This document shows positions 1 through 8,209 of a stretch of 64,000 nt of DNA, in pieces; positions within the stretch are counted from its first letter, which is position 1, and each line of letters begins with the position of its first letter. The notes beneath the pieces are model-generated. The model searched no databases. It saw only the letters and a program-made list of their open reading frames with translations, and had not been told where the DNA came from. Source of the DNA: Baekduia alba (GTDB lineage: Bacteria; Actinomycetota; Thermoleophilia; Solirubrobacterales; Solirubrobacteraceae); assembly GCF_028416635.1 (NCBI RefSeq), contig NZ_CP114013.1, forward strand, positions 4,526,001-4,590,000. The letters run 5' to 3'. Both the position numbers and the translations under genes were made by a program.

Positions 1-605
1 CGCTTGACGCGCTGGAGGGCGTTGTCGACCGTCTTGGTGTCGCAGCCCAGCCGCTCGCCGACCTGCTCGTAGCTGTAGCCGTCGAGGTAGAGCGACAGGA
101 CGCGGGACTCGAGCTCGCTCAGCGCGGTCGAGAGGCAGCTGACCAGCGACTGCAGCTCCTCGGAGCTGATCACCTGGTTGACCGGGTCGTGGACCGGCGA
201 GCCGGGGATGACCTCGTCGAGCGTCGGCTCGCCGTCCTGAGCGGAGGCGGGCGACGCCGAGAACGACACGTACTGGTTCAGCGGCGTGTGCTTGTTGCGC
301 GTCGCCGTCTTGACCGCGGTGATGATCTGGCGCGTGATGCAGAGCTCGGCGAAGTTGCGGAACGACGACTCACGGTCGGTCCGGTAGTCGCGCACGGCCT
401 TGTAGAGCCCGACGAGCCCTTCCTGGATCAGGTCGTCGGAGTCGCCGCCGGCCAGGAAGTACGAGGACGCCTTCAGACGGACGAAGCCGTAGTAGCGCCG
501 CACGATGCGGTCATAGGCGATCGGATCGCCCTGCTTGGCAAGGGCGATCAGGTAGCCATCATCGACCTGAACCTGCCCTTGAGGGTTGAAGGAGAGACGT
601 GCCAC
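1..605 (-). CDS. sigH: RNA polymerase sigma factor, SigH (sporulation/stationary-phase) family, C-terminus cut by window edge
   Basis: Directs RNA polymerase to alternative promoters. 201 residues are visible. The region-2 core DDLIQEGLVGLYKAV (about 57-71) is followed by a long stretch FAELCITRQIITAVKTATR, typical of Bacillus SigH, and by a region-4 helix-turn-helix ending TVDNALQRVKR at the window edge. The start is GTG at 605, chosen because AAAGGA lies about 8 nt upstream and the residues after it match SigH N-termini. The gene lies downstream of cysS-rlmB on the same strand, the same order as in the Bacillus cysS-mrnC-rlmB-yacP-sigH region, but without mrnC and yacP. What it controls in this organism cannot be read from the sequence. 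Identity as a SigH-family factor is nearly certain. Confidence 0.95.
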   Translation of the reverse strand, partial: MARLSFNPQGQVQVDDGYLIALAKQGDPIAYDRIVRRYYGFVRLKASSYFLAGGDSDDLIQEGLVGLYKAVRDYRTDRESSFRNFAELCITRQIITAVKTATRNKHTPLNQYVSFSASPASAQDGEPTLDEVIPGSPVHDPVNQVISSEELQSLVSCLSTALSELESRVLSLYLDGYSYEQVGERLGCDTKTVDNALQRVK

Positions 606-717
606 GAGCGAATCCTTTCTGCACGAATGCAGGGGAAATTGCTCAGTGGCGCACTCCTCCCCTGGCGCCATCTGAAATCTTCTCGACCCGAAGTCCTCAA
701 CCTCAGGTCGACCGTTA

Positions 718-737
718 TGTGGGCGGACCCTCCCACA
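718..737. terminator. Hairpin between rlmB and sigH
   Basis: TGTGGG and CCCACA form a perfect 6-bp stem around an 8-nt loop, in the 223-nt gap between the rlmB stop and the sigH start. It could end rlmB transcription or attenuate read-through into sigH. No U-tract follows. The rest of the gap holds no gene that I can support. Confidence 0.35.
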
Positions 738-828
738 GTTATGAAGCCCCGTCAAGGCTGTGCAGGGATTCTTGCGCGGGCGCCGGAGCGACCACCACGG
801 GTTCGAGCCGTCGTTCGGGTGTGGACGA

Positions 829-1698
829 CTACTGCGCCGCGCCGCGCGCGTCCAGGATCCCGTACAGCAGCACGGCCGCGGCGGCCGACACGTTGAGCGA
901 GTCGACCCGGCCGCGCATCGGCAGCGAGACGATGTCGTCGCACATCGCGCGCACGCGCGGGCGCAGGCCCGTGCCCTCCGCGCCGAGCACGAGGACGACG
1001 CCACCGGTGTAGTCCGGCTGGCGGTACGGCGTGCCCTTCGCGGCCGCGCCGTAGACCCAGCAGCCGGCGGTCTTGGCCTCGGCCAGGTAGTCCGCGACGT
1101 TGCGGACCTGGGCGATCTTGAGGTGCTCGACCGCGCCGGCCGAGGCCTTGGCCGCCGCAGCGGTCACCTCGGCGGAGCGATGGCGCGGGATGACGATCCC
1201 CGACGCGCCCGCCGCCTCGGCCGACCGCGCGATCGCCCCGAGGTTGCGCGGGTCCTGGATCTCGTCGAGCGCGATGATCAGCGGCGCCGGGCCGGTGAGC
1301 AGGCTCGCCGGATCCGCGTAGGGGTACGGGCCGACGTCGGCGACCAGGCCCTGGTGGGCGTCGCTGCCGGCGCGCTGGGTCAGCCAGTCGCCGTCGGCCG
1401 GCTCGAGGTGGATGCCGTCGAGCCACGGCTCCTTCGCCGCGCCCTGCGTCGCCCAGATGCGCTGGACCTCGCGCCGCCCGGACCGCAGCGCCTCGAAGAT
1501 CGGGTTGCGGCCGTAGAGGACGTCGGGCTTCTCGCGCGGCTCGGCGGGCGTCGCCTCCGCCCCGCGCGGGACGGCCCGGTTGCGCCGGGCCCGCGTCTCG
1601 TCGCCGCGCGCGCCGCTGCCGCGGCCCGTCCGCTGCGGCTTGGGCCGGCTCCCGCCGGAGGGCTTGCGCCCGCTGCCGCCCCGCTCACCCGGGCTCAT
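829..1698 (-). CDS. rlmB: 23S rRNA (guanosine-2'-O)-methyltransferase RlmB/TrmH family
   Basis: SPOUT-class RNA methyltransferase that places a 2'-O-methyl on a 23S rRNA guanosine using S-adenosylmethionine. The 289-aa protein has a basic, disordered N-terminus of about 58 residues, then a substrate-binding domain starting DVLYGRNPIFEALRSG, then the three SPOUT motifs: NLGAIARSAEAAGASG, LVLGAEGTGLRPRV and VDSLNVSAAAAVLLYGI. Its ATG overlaps the cysS stop as ATGA, so the two are translationally coupled. Other TrmH-family members (TrmH, TsnR) are possible, but the N-terminal domain and the linkage to cysS favour RlmB. The longer open frame in this register is only cysS read out of frame. Confidence 0.93.
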   Translation of the reverse strand: MSPGERGGSGRKPSGGSRPKPQRTGRGSGARGDETRARRNRAVPRGAEATPAEPREKPDVLYGRNPIFEALRSGRREVQRIWATQGAAKEPWLDGIHLEPADGDWLTQRAGSDAHQGLVADVGPYPYADPASLLTGPAPLIIALDEIQDPRNLGAIARSAEAAGASGIVIPRHRSAEVTAAAAKASAGAVEHLKIAQVRNVADYLAEAKTAGCWVYGAAAKGTPYRQPDYTGGVVLVLGAEGTGLRPRVRAMCDDIVSLPMRGRVDSLNVSAAAAVLLYGILDARGAAQ

Positions 1699-3050
1699 GC
1701 CTCCACCAGCTCGGCGCCGTCGGGGCCGTCGCGGACGACCCAGCCGGCGTCGCGCAGCGCGTCGCGGAGGCGGTCGGCCTCGGCCCAGTCCTTGCCGGCG
1801 CGCGCGTTCTCGCGCGCGGCCAGCAGCTCCAGCGCCTCCGGCGGCGGGCCGTCGCCGTTGGCGCCGCCCCGCGCCAGCTCGGCCAGGCCGAAGACGTCGA
1901 GCATCTCGACCAGGTCGTCGCGGCCGACCTCGGCGAGCTTGTTGGCCTCGCTCACCCACGCGGCCAGCGCGGCGAGCGCGGTCGCGGTGTTGAAGTCGTT
2001 GGCCAGGGCGGCGAAGAACGCGTCGCGGTGGACGCGCAGCGCCGCCGGCGACGGCCCGTCGACCAGCCTGCGCCCCGCCTCGCGGATGCGCTTGAGCCGG
2101 CCCTGGGCGTCGCGCAGCGTGTCGGGCGCGAAGACGATCGGCTGCCGGTAGTGGCCGCCGGCGAAGAACAGCAGCAGCGTCTCGCGGCCCCACTCGTCCA
2201 CGACGTCGGGCAGCAGCGAGATGTTGCCCACCGACTTGGACATCTTCTCGCCGCGCATCTCGAGCATGCCGTTGTGCATCCAGATCTGCGCGAGCTCCTG
2301 ACCGCGCGCCAGGCGCGTCTGGGCCGCTTCGTTCTCGTGGTGGGGGAACACGAGGTCCGACCCGCCGCCGTGGACCTCGAAGCCCACGCCCAGCAGCTCC
2401 TCGGCCATCGCCGAGCACTCGATGTGCCAGCCGGGCCGGCCGCGGCCCCACGGCGCGTCCCAGGCGGTGTCCTCGCCCTCCTTCTGCGCCTTCCACAGCG
2501 CGAAGTCCAGCGGATCCTCCTTGAGCGCGGCGCCTTCGATGCCTTCGCCCTGGTCCAGATCCTCGAGGCGTCGGTGCGAGAGGTCGCCGTACTGCGCGTC
2601 GGCGCGCACGCGGAAGTACACGTCGCCCTCCACCGCGTAGGCCGCGTCGCGGTCGATCAGCGCCTGGATCAGCCCGACGATGCCGTCGATCGTCTCCGAC
2701 GCGAGCGGCTCGTGGTCCGGGCGCGGCAGGCCGAGCGCGTCGGTGTCGGCGACGTAGTGCGCGGTCATCTCGCGCGCGAGCTCCTCGGACCCGATCCCGC
2801 GCGCGTTGGCGGCGTCGTAGATCTTGTCGTTGACGTCGGTGACGTTGGCGACGAACGTCGCGTCATAGCCCTCGTGCGCCAGGAAGCGCTTCAGCCACGA
2901 GAACACGACGTAGGGCCGGGCGTTGCCGACGTGGATGCGGTTGTAGACCGTCGGGCCGCAGGCGTAGATCCCGACCCTGTTGCCGGGATCGCGCGCTACG
3001 AGCGGGCGCAGCTCGCCGCTGCGAGTGTCGTGAAGGCGGATCTCAGGCAC
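1695..3050 (-). CDS. cysS: Cysteinyl-tRNA synthetase
   Basis: Charges tRNA-Cys with cysteine in the cytoplasm. The 451-aa length is normal for the family. The class I signature is visible as CGPTVYNRIHVGNARPY near residue 30 (HIGH-type, with the zinc cysteine), then HIECSAMA, DLVFPHHENEAAQ (zinc site) and GEKMSKSVGN (KMSKS loop). The start is GTG at 3050, six bases downstream of a TAGGCT box, which suggests a leaderless mRNA. The 3' end overlaps rlmB by ATGA. No frame damage is seen. Confidence 0.97.
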   Translation of the reverse strand: MPEIRLHDTRSGELRPLVARDPGNRVGIYACGPTVYNRIHVGNARPYVVFSWLKRFLAHEGYDATFVANVTDVNDKIYDAANARGIGSEELAREMTAHYVADTDALGLPRPDHEPLASETIDGIVGLIQALIDRDAAYAVEGDVYFRVRADAQYGDLSHRRLEDLDQGEGIEGAALKEDPLDFALWKAQKEGEDTAWDAPWGRGRPGWHIECSAMAEELLGVGFEVHGGGSDLVFPHHENEAAQTRLARGQELAQIWMHNGMLEMRGEKMSKSVGNISLLPDVVDEWGRETLLLFFAGGHYRQPIVFAPDTLRDAQGRLKRIREAGRRLVDGPSPAALRVHRDAFFAALANDFNTATALAALAAWVSEANKLAEVGRDDLVEMLDVFGLAELARGGANGDGPPPEALELLAARENARAGKDWAEADRLRDALRDAGWVVRDGPDGAELVEA

Positions 3051-3056
3051 AGCGCC

Positions 3057-3062
3057 AGCCTA
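3057..3062 (-). promoter_or_regulatory. -10 box of cysS, leaderless configuration
   Basis: TAGGCT on the minus strand ends 6 nt before the cysS GTG, leaving no room for a Shine-Dalgarno leader. It belongs to a recurrent TAnnnT-start pattern in this window. No convincing -35 is visible. Confidence 0.6.
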
Positions 3063-3168
3063 TCCAGGCAGGGGGTCCGGACCGCCTGCTGAACTTCTGG
3101 GCTGGCGCAATGGACACATGGTTGATCCACTTCCCGCCTGGGCAGGCCGTAGTCTGCCGCCTCTTCCG

Positions 3169-4428
3169 ATGTCTGCACTGTCCCTGCAAGAACGTTCGCT
3201 GGCCCTCGTGGAGGAGGGCTTCCGCACGTTGCCGGAGCGGTATCTGGGCGGTCCGGCGGGCTTCGACGTCACCTACCACGTGCGCCTCGGCGACCTCGGC
3301 CACACGTTCGAGGTGCGCTGCACGGAGCAGACCGCGCGCGTCCGCAAGGGCATCAGCGCGCGGCCGGCGGACGTCGTCATCGGCACCGACTCGCGGACCT
3401 GGCTGCGCCTCCGCGCCGGCGAGCTGAGCGCGGTCGAGGCGTTCCGGGAGCGCTCGCTCTACGCGCGCGGCGAGCTCGACAACGCCGTCCGCTTCGAGGG
3501 CCTGTTCCGGCTGCCCGACGGCCGCGACCCGCTGATGCGCGTCCACGACGTCCGGTTGCCCGGCCGCTCGGTCTCGGTGTTGACGACGGGCACGGGCGCG
3601 GCGCCCGACGTCCTCCTGATCCACGGCCTCGGCGCGGCCAAGTCCTCGTTCTTCGACTGCGCGGCGCTGCTGGCCGAGGCTGGCCACCGCGTCCACGCGA
3701 TCGACCTACCCGGCTTCGGCGGCTCGTCCAAGCCGCCGACGGCGCCCTACACCGCGACGTGGTTCGCCAAGACGGTCCTGGCCGTGATGGACGAGCTGGA
3801 GATCGCGTCGGCGCACGTCGTCGGCAACTCGATGGGCGGCCGCGTGGCGCTGGAGATCGGCCTGCGCCGGCCCGAGCGCGTGCGCTCGATCGCCGCGCTC
3901 TGTCCCGCCGTCGCGTTCGTCAAGCGCGACTTCCATCCGCTGGTGCGGCTGCTGCGGCCGGAGCTCGGGCTCCTGCCGCACAAGCTGCGGCGCGGGATGG
4001 TCGAGCGCCAGCTGTGGTCGCTGTTCTGCGACCCCGACGCGCTGGACCCGTCGGTCGCCGACGTCGTCGTCGACGAGTTCCAGCGGATCTACGGCAGCGC
4101 CGGCGCGCGCGTCGCCTTCTACGCGTCGGCCCGCAACATCTACCTCGACCGGCCGTTCGGCCACGGCGGCTTCTACCCGCGCCTGGCCGAGCTCGAGCCG
4201 CCGGCGCTGTTCGTCTGGGGCTCGCACGACAAGCTGATCCCGGCGGGCTTCCGCCATCACGTGGCCAAGGCGCTGCCCGGCGCCGAGCAGATCGTGCTGG
4301 ACGGCTGCGGCCACGTGCCGCAGGTCGAGCGCCCCGAGCAGACCGCGGGCATGCTCAAGCGCCTGTTCGCGCGCGCTGACGCGCTGGGCGCGCGCCGGTT
4401 CGCCCGCGCCGAGTCCGACGCTGCGTAA
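3169..4428 (+). CDS. SCP2-like domain fused to alpha/beta hydrolase
   Basis: A 419-aa protein with two parts. Residues about 1-125 resemble an SCP2/sterol-carrier fold (LRLRAGELSAVEAFRERSLY, then RGELDNAVRFEGLF), usually a lipid-binding module. Residues about 140-410 are an alpha/beta hydrolase: oxyanion HGLG, nucleophile elbow GNSMGG with Ser221, acid Asp354 in GSHDKLIP, and His382 in GCGHVPQVERP. The fusion suggests hydrolysis of a lipid-like ester, but the substrate is unknown. ATG 3169 is preferred over the upstream in-frame GTG at 3118 because homology-like sequence starts there. A TAGTCT lies 13 nt upstream. It is divergent from cysS and followed after 27 nt by an acyltransferase, which fits a lipid-related run. 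Confidence 0.85.
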   Translation: MSALSLQERSLALVEEGFRTLPERYLGGPAGFDVTYHVRLGDLGHTFEVRCTEQTARVRKGISARPADVVIGTDSRTWLRLRAGELSAVEAFRERSLYARGELDNAVRFEGLFRLPDGRDPLMRVHDVRLPGRSVSVLTTGTGAAPDVLLIHGLGAAKSSFFDCAALLAEAGHRVHAIDLPGFGGSSKPPTAPYTATWFAKTVLAVMDELEIASAHVVGNSMGGRVALEIGLRRPERVRSIAALCPAVAFVKRDFHPLVRLLRPELGLLPHKLRRGMVERQLWSLFCDPDALDPSVADVVVDEFQRIYGSAGARVAFYASARNIYLDRPFGHGGFYPRLAELEPPALFVWGSHDKLIPAGFRHHVAKALPGAEQIVLDGCGHVPQVERPEQTAGMLKRLFARADALGARRFARAESDAA

Positions 4429-4441
4429 CTCCGCGCGCGGG

Positions 4442-4447
4442 TAGTGT
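4442..4447 (+). promoter_or_regulatory. -10 box of acyltransferase gene
   Basis: TAGTGT ends 8 nt before the ATG at 4456. It gives the acyltransferase its own leaderless or very short-leader transcript, despite the short gap to the upstream gene. Confidence 0.55.
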
Positions 4448-4455
4448 GAGCCGGG

Positions 4456-5445
4456 ATGGCCGGGGCCTCGCAGCACACCGCGAACGGAGCGCGCAACGGC
4501 CACCGCCGCGGCGGGGTCGGCGGAGCGCCGCCCCAGGGTCGCGACGACCCGCGCGCCGACGGCGACGTGCGCGCGCCCACCGCGGCGCGCCAGGGCTCGC
4601 TGCTCGGTCGTGCCGTGCGGTCGCTGGCCGGCGCCGTCGCCCAGCGCGTCCCGCCCGCCGACCTCGACGAGCGCGACCCGGACTACATCCGCGAGACGCT
4701 GCCGCGCATGTGGCTGCTGGCCAGCCTCTACTTCCGCGGTGAGGTCCGGGGCCTGGGCAACGTCCCCGACACCGGCCCGGTGCTGATGGTCGGCAACCAC
4801 TCCGGCGGCAACCTCACGCCGGACACCACGGTCTTCAGCCTCGCCTTCCACGCCTACTTCGGCGTCGAGCGCCCGTTCCACCAGCTCGCCCACAACCTGG
4901 TGCTGTCGATGCCCGGCCTGGGCTTCCTGCGCAAGTACGGCACGGTCGCGGCGTCGCCCGAGAACGCGCGCACGGCGCTGCGGTCGGGCGCCGCGGTGCT
5001 CGTCTACCCCGGCGGCGACCGCGAGGTCCACCGCCCCTCGTGGCAGTCCGGCCGCATCGACTTCGGCGAGCGCAAGGGCTACGTCCGGCTCGCGCTGGAC
5101 GAGGACGTCCCGATCGTGCCCGTCGTGGCGATCGGCGGCCAGGAGACCGCGCTGTTCCTCTCCCAGGGCGAGTGGCTGGCCAAGCTGCTGATGCTCGACA
5201 GGCTGTTCCGGCTCAAGGTGCTGCCGATCTCGATCGCGCCGCCGTGGGGCCTGAACGTCGGCGACATGCTCGGCCACGTCCCGCTGCCGTCGAAGATCGT
5301 CGTCGAGGTGCTGCCGCCGATCCGGCTGCGCGAGGAGTTCGGCGCCGACCCCGACGTCGACGAGGTCCACGCGCACGTCACCCGGCTGATGCAGGAGACG
5401 CTCGACGCGCTGGCGTCCGAGCGCCGGCTGCCGGTGATCGGCTGA
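4456..5445 (+). CDS. Lysophospholipid acyltransferase-family protein (PlsC/DGAT2-like)
   Basis: Membrane-associated acyltransferase, 329 aa. After a low-complexity N-terminus of about 75 residues come the acyltransferase blocks: VGNHSGGNLTPDT (catalytic His region), FLRKYGTVAAS, and VLVYPGGDREVHRPSWQSG with the glycine-proline block, then VPIVPVVAIGGQE. The NHSGG form of the His motif resembles DGAT2-like bacterial members more than classical PlsC, so the acceptor may be a diacylglycerol or another lipid rather than lysophosphatidate. Its stop overlaps the next start as TGATG, so the SRPBCC gene is coupled to it. Confidence 0.85.
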   Translation: MAGASQHTANGARNGHRRGGVGGAPPQGRDDPRADGDVRAPTAARQGSLLGRAVRSLAGAVAQRVPPADLDERDPDYIRETLPRMWLLASLYFRGEVRGLGNVPDTGPVLMVGNHSGGNLTPDTTVFSLAFHAYFGVERPFHQLAHNLVLSMPGLGFLRKYGTVAASPENARTALRSGAAVLVYPGGDREVHRPSWQSGRIDFGERKGYVRLALDEDVPIVPVVAIGGQETALFLSQGEWLAKLLMLDRLFRLKVLPISIAPPWGLNVGDMLGHVPLPSKIVVEVLPPIRLREEFGADPDVDEVHAHVTRLMQETLDALASERRLPVIG

Positions 5446-5942
5446 TGCGCGTCGGCGCCGCGATCGACGTCACCGCGCCGGCCGAGATGGTGTGGTCGTT
5501 CGTCGACGACCCGTCCCGCTACCTGCACTTCATGTCGGGGATCACGCGCTGGGAGGTGGTCAGCGATGCGCCGTCCGGGCTGGGCGCGCGCTACCGGATG
5601 CTCATGCACGTGGGCTCGGCGGAGGTCGGCGGGCTCGTCGAGGTCGTCGAGCACGACGTCGGCCGCGACATGGCGTGGGTGTCGGTCGTGGGGATCGACC
5701 AGCGCGGCCGCTGGCGGCTGCGCGAGCGCCGGCGCGGCGACGGCTCGGCCGTGACGAAGGTCGAGCTGCGCCTCTCCTACGGCGTCGCGGGGTCCGGGAT
5801 GTTCGGCTGGCTGGCCGAGCACGTGGCCGCGCCGACGGTCCGCGGCCACCTGCGCCGGTCCCTGCAGCAGCTCAAGCGCCAGGTCGAGCACGAGCAGCTG
5901 CGCAGCGCCGCGGCGGCCAGGCGCGCGGCCCGCGTGGCGTAG
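5445..5942 (+). CDS. SRPBCC (START/polyketide-cyclase-like) family protein
   Basis: 165-aa lipid-pocket fold protein. The N-terminus (AAIDVTAPAEMVWSFVDDPSRY) and the body, with GLGARYRMLM, VVEHD and a C-terminal long helix (RGHLRRSLQQLKRQVEHEQL), are typical of the SRPBCC superfamily, which binds hydrophobic ligands. It starts inside the stop of the acyltransferase gene (TGATG), implying a shared function around a lipid. No catalytic residues can be assigned. Confidence 0.8.
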   Translation: MRVGAAIDVTAPAEMVWSFVDDPSRYLHFMSGITRWEVVSDAPSGLGARYRMLMHVGSAEVGGLVEVVEHDVGRDMAWVSVVGIDQRGRWRLRERRRGDGSAVTKVELRLSYGVAGSGMFGWLAEHVAAPTVRGHLRRSLQQLKRQVEHEQLRSAAAARRAARVA

Positions 5943-5959
5943 GCCGCGCCGCACGCCGT

Positions 5960-5965
5960 TAACCT
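5960..5965 (+). promoter_or_regulatory. -10 box of response regulator gene
   Basis: TAACCT ends 8 nt before the ATG at 5974, the same leaderless geometry as other genes here. Confidence 0.5.
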
Positions 5966-5973
5966 GCGGGCAG

Positions 5974-6675
5974 ATGCCGCCGGGGTCAGCGCTCGACATC
6001 CTCGTCGTCGACGACGACGACGCCCTTCGCAACATGCTCACGCGCTCCTTCGAGCGCGAGGGTCACCGCATCACGTCCGTCGCCGACGGGCACGGCGCGC
6101 TGGAGGAGGCGGGCCGCGGCCACTTCGACGTGATCCTGCTCGACGTCGCGCTCGGGCCAGGCCCGACCGGCTATGACATCGCCCGGGCGCTGCGCGCGCG
6201 GCGCAACGTCACGCCGGTGATCATGCTCACCGCGCTGGACTCCGAGGCCGACGCGGTCCAGGGCCTGGAGGCGGGCGCCGACGACTACGTCACCAAGCCC
6301 TTCGGCCTCGCCGAGCTGCGGTCCCGGATCCGCGCCGTCCTGCGCCGCGCGCACGGCAACCTGCTCGACGACGGCCTGCTGGAGGTCGGCAACGTCGTGC
6401 TCGACCAGCGCCAGCGCGAGGTCTCGGTCGACGACAAGCCCGTCCGCCTCACGTTCGCCGAGTTCGAGCTGCTGCAGTGCCTGATGGCCAAGCCCGGCCG
6501 GCTGCAGAACCGCCAGGAGCTGCTGCGCGCGATCTGGGGCGACAGCGCCTACCGCGACCCGCGCGCGATCGACGTCCACATCCGGCACCTCCGCGAGAAG
6601 CTCGAGGAGCAGCCGCAGGACCCGAAGCTGATCCTCACGGTCCGCGGCGCCGGCTACCGGTTCCGGGACCGGTGA
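5974..6675 (+). CDS. OmpR/PhoB-family two-component response regulator
   Basis: Phosphorylation-dependent transcription regulator, 233 aa. The receiver domain (about 8-120) has the acidic cluster VDDDD, the phospho-acceptor Asp57 in ILLDVAL, the Thr in MLTALD and the Lys in YVTKPF. A winged-helix DNA-binding domain (about 135-232) ends ILTVRGAGYRFR, as usual for OmpR/PhoB proteins. The partner kinase starts 7 nt downstream of the stop. OmpR-family proteins bind direct repeats with about 11-bp period. One such repeat lies at 13642-13661, but a link to it is only a guess. Confidence 0.95.
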   Translation: MPPGSALDILVVDDDDALRNMLTRSFEREGHRITSVADGHGALEEAGRGHFDVILLDVALGPGPTGYDIARALRARRNVTPVIMLTALDSEADAVQGLEAGADDYVTKPFGLAELRSRIRAVLRRAHGNLLDDGLLEVGNVVLDQRQREVSVDDKPVRLTFAEFELLQCLMAKPGRLQNRQELLRAIWGDSAYRDPRAIDVHIRHLREKLEEQPQDPKLILTVRGAGYRFRDR

Positions 6676-6682
6676 GCGCTCC

Positions 6683-8209
6683 GTGAACCTGCGCACGCGC
6701 TTGTTGTTGGCGTTGCTGGCGACGAGCGCGGTGACGCTCGGCGTCGCGGCGCTGGCGCTCTTGTCCCCGTTGCAGGCCAAGCTGGACAGCCAGAGCCGGG
6801 ACGCGGTCAAGGGCGCCGCGCTGGCGACGCGGCAGGAGCTCGAGACCAAGCTGGGCCAGACCCGCGGCAGCGTCACGCCCGACGTCGACGACATCCTCGA
6901 CACGTTGTCGCAGCGGACCGACGGCCGTGTCGGCCTCTTCACCGCCGATCAACGCAACGTGTACGCCTTCAGCGGGATCACCGATCCCAACGCGGACGAC
7001 CTCCGCCAGGTGGTCGCCTCCGGCAAGTCCCGCGGCACCTCGTCGCGTGACGGCAACGGGTACGCGGTGGCGATCGCGCCGCACGCCAAGGGCGTCAACG
7101 TCGACCGCGACATCCCGGTCGCCGACCAGTTCTTCGTGCTCATGGTGCAGAAGTCCGATCCCGGCGGCAGCGCCGTGGACGTTGTCCGCTCCGCGTTCCT
7201 GACCGCGGCGGTCTTCGGGCTCGGCGTCGCGCTGCTACTCGGGATCGCGCTGTCCACCGGGCTGTCGCGACGGCTCGGGCGCCTGCGGCGCTCGGCGCTC
7301 GCGCTGGCGCGTGACGGCGTGAACGCGCCGACGCCGCCGGTCGACGACGGCCGGGACGAGGTCGGGGATCTGGCGCGCGCGTTGTCGTCGATGCAGCAGG
7401 CGCTCAAGCGCCAGGAGGAAGCGCGGCGGGCGTTCGTCGCCACGGCGTCGCACGAGCTGCGCACGCCGCTGACGTCGCTGCAGGGCAACCTGGAGCTGTT
7501 GTTGGAGGACTTGGACGCCGGGCATCTGGACGTGGAGGACGCGGGCGCCGTGCTCCGCGGCGGCCAGGAGCAGCTGCGGCGGCTGGCGAACCTCGCCAGC
7601 GAGCTGCTGGACCTGTCGCGCCTGGACGCCGGCGTCGAGCTGCGCCACGAGCCGGTCGAGATCGGCGAGCTCGCCCGCGCGGTCGCCGCGGAGTTCGCGC
7701 TGCGCGCGGACGCGCGCGACGTGACGCTGGACGTCGTGCCGCCGACCGGGCCGGTCTGGGCGTCGGGCGACCCGGGCGCGGTGGCGCGCGTGGCGCGCAT
7801 CCTGATCGACAACGCGCTGCGCTTCACGCCGCCGGGCGAGGCGATCCGGATCGCCGCCAAGTACCACGGCGACCGCGCGACGCTCGAGGTCGCCGACCGC
7901 GGGCCGGGCGTCCCGATGGACGAGCACGACGTGATCTTCGAGCGCTTCCAGCGCGGGTCGCGAACCGGCGGCGAGGGCGGCTTCGGCCTCGGCCTCGCGA
8001 TCGGCCGCGAGCTGGCCCGGCGTCTGGACGGCGAGCTGGCGCTGGCGACGCAGACGTCCTCCAGCGGCGCCCGGTTCGTCCTCACGCTGCCCATCGAGAT
8101 GCCCCGTGGCTCCGGCGACGGCAGTGAACCCGAGGACGACCACGACGAGAACGAGGCCGGCGACGCACCGGCCGAAGCACCGACGCTCCGCGCGACGCGA
8201 GACGTCTAG
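6683..8209 (+). CDS. Sensor histidine kinase
   Basis: Membrane sensor, 508 aa, partner of the preceding regulator. Membrane segments lie at about 7-29 and 173-195 with an extracytoplasmic sensor loop between. A HAMP region follows (about 195-250), then the dimerisation box with His257 in ASHELRTPLTSL, the N box DNALRFTPPG, and the G boxes ADRGPGVP and GFGLGLAIG. The tail after about 470 is acidic and disordered. The GTG start sits 7 nt after the regulator stop. The stop TAG lies in a CTAG that is also the stop of the convergent Fur-family gene. Confidence 0.93.
   Translation: MNLRTRLLLALLATSAVTLGVAALALLSPLQAKLDSQSRDAVKGAALATRQELETKLGQTRGSVTPDVDDILDTLSQRTDGRVGLFTADQRNVYAFSGITDPNADDLRQVVASGKSRGTSSRDGNGYAVAIAPHAKGVNVDRDIPVADQFFVLMVQKSDPGGSAVDVVRSAFLTAAVFGLGVALLLGIALSTGLSRRLGRLRRSALALARDGVNAPTPPVDDGRDEVGDLARALSSMQQALKRQEEARRAFVATASHELRTPLTSLQGNLELLLEDLDAGHLDVEDAGAVLRGGQEQLRRLANLASELLDLSRLDAGVELRHEPVEIGELARAVAAEFALRADARDVTLDVVPPTGPVWASGDPGAVARVARILIDNALRFTPPGEAIRIAAKYHGDRATLEVADRGPGVPMDEHDVIFERFQRGSRTGGEGGFGLGLAIGRELARRLDGELALATQTSSSGARFVLTLPIEMPRGSGDGSEPEDDHDENEAGDAPAEAPTLRATRDV

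Noticed and set aside
795-812. tRNA T-arm-like GGGTTCGAGCC
   Set aside because: The stem reaches only 4 bp and no D-arm, anticodon arm or acceptor stem fits around it.
829-2496. A 555-aa fused protein on the minus strand
   Set aside because: Only the last 289 codons (from 1698) resemble RlmB; the earlier part is cysS read in another frame.
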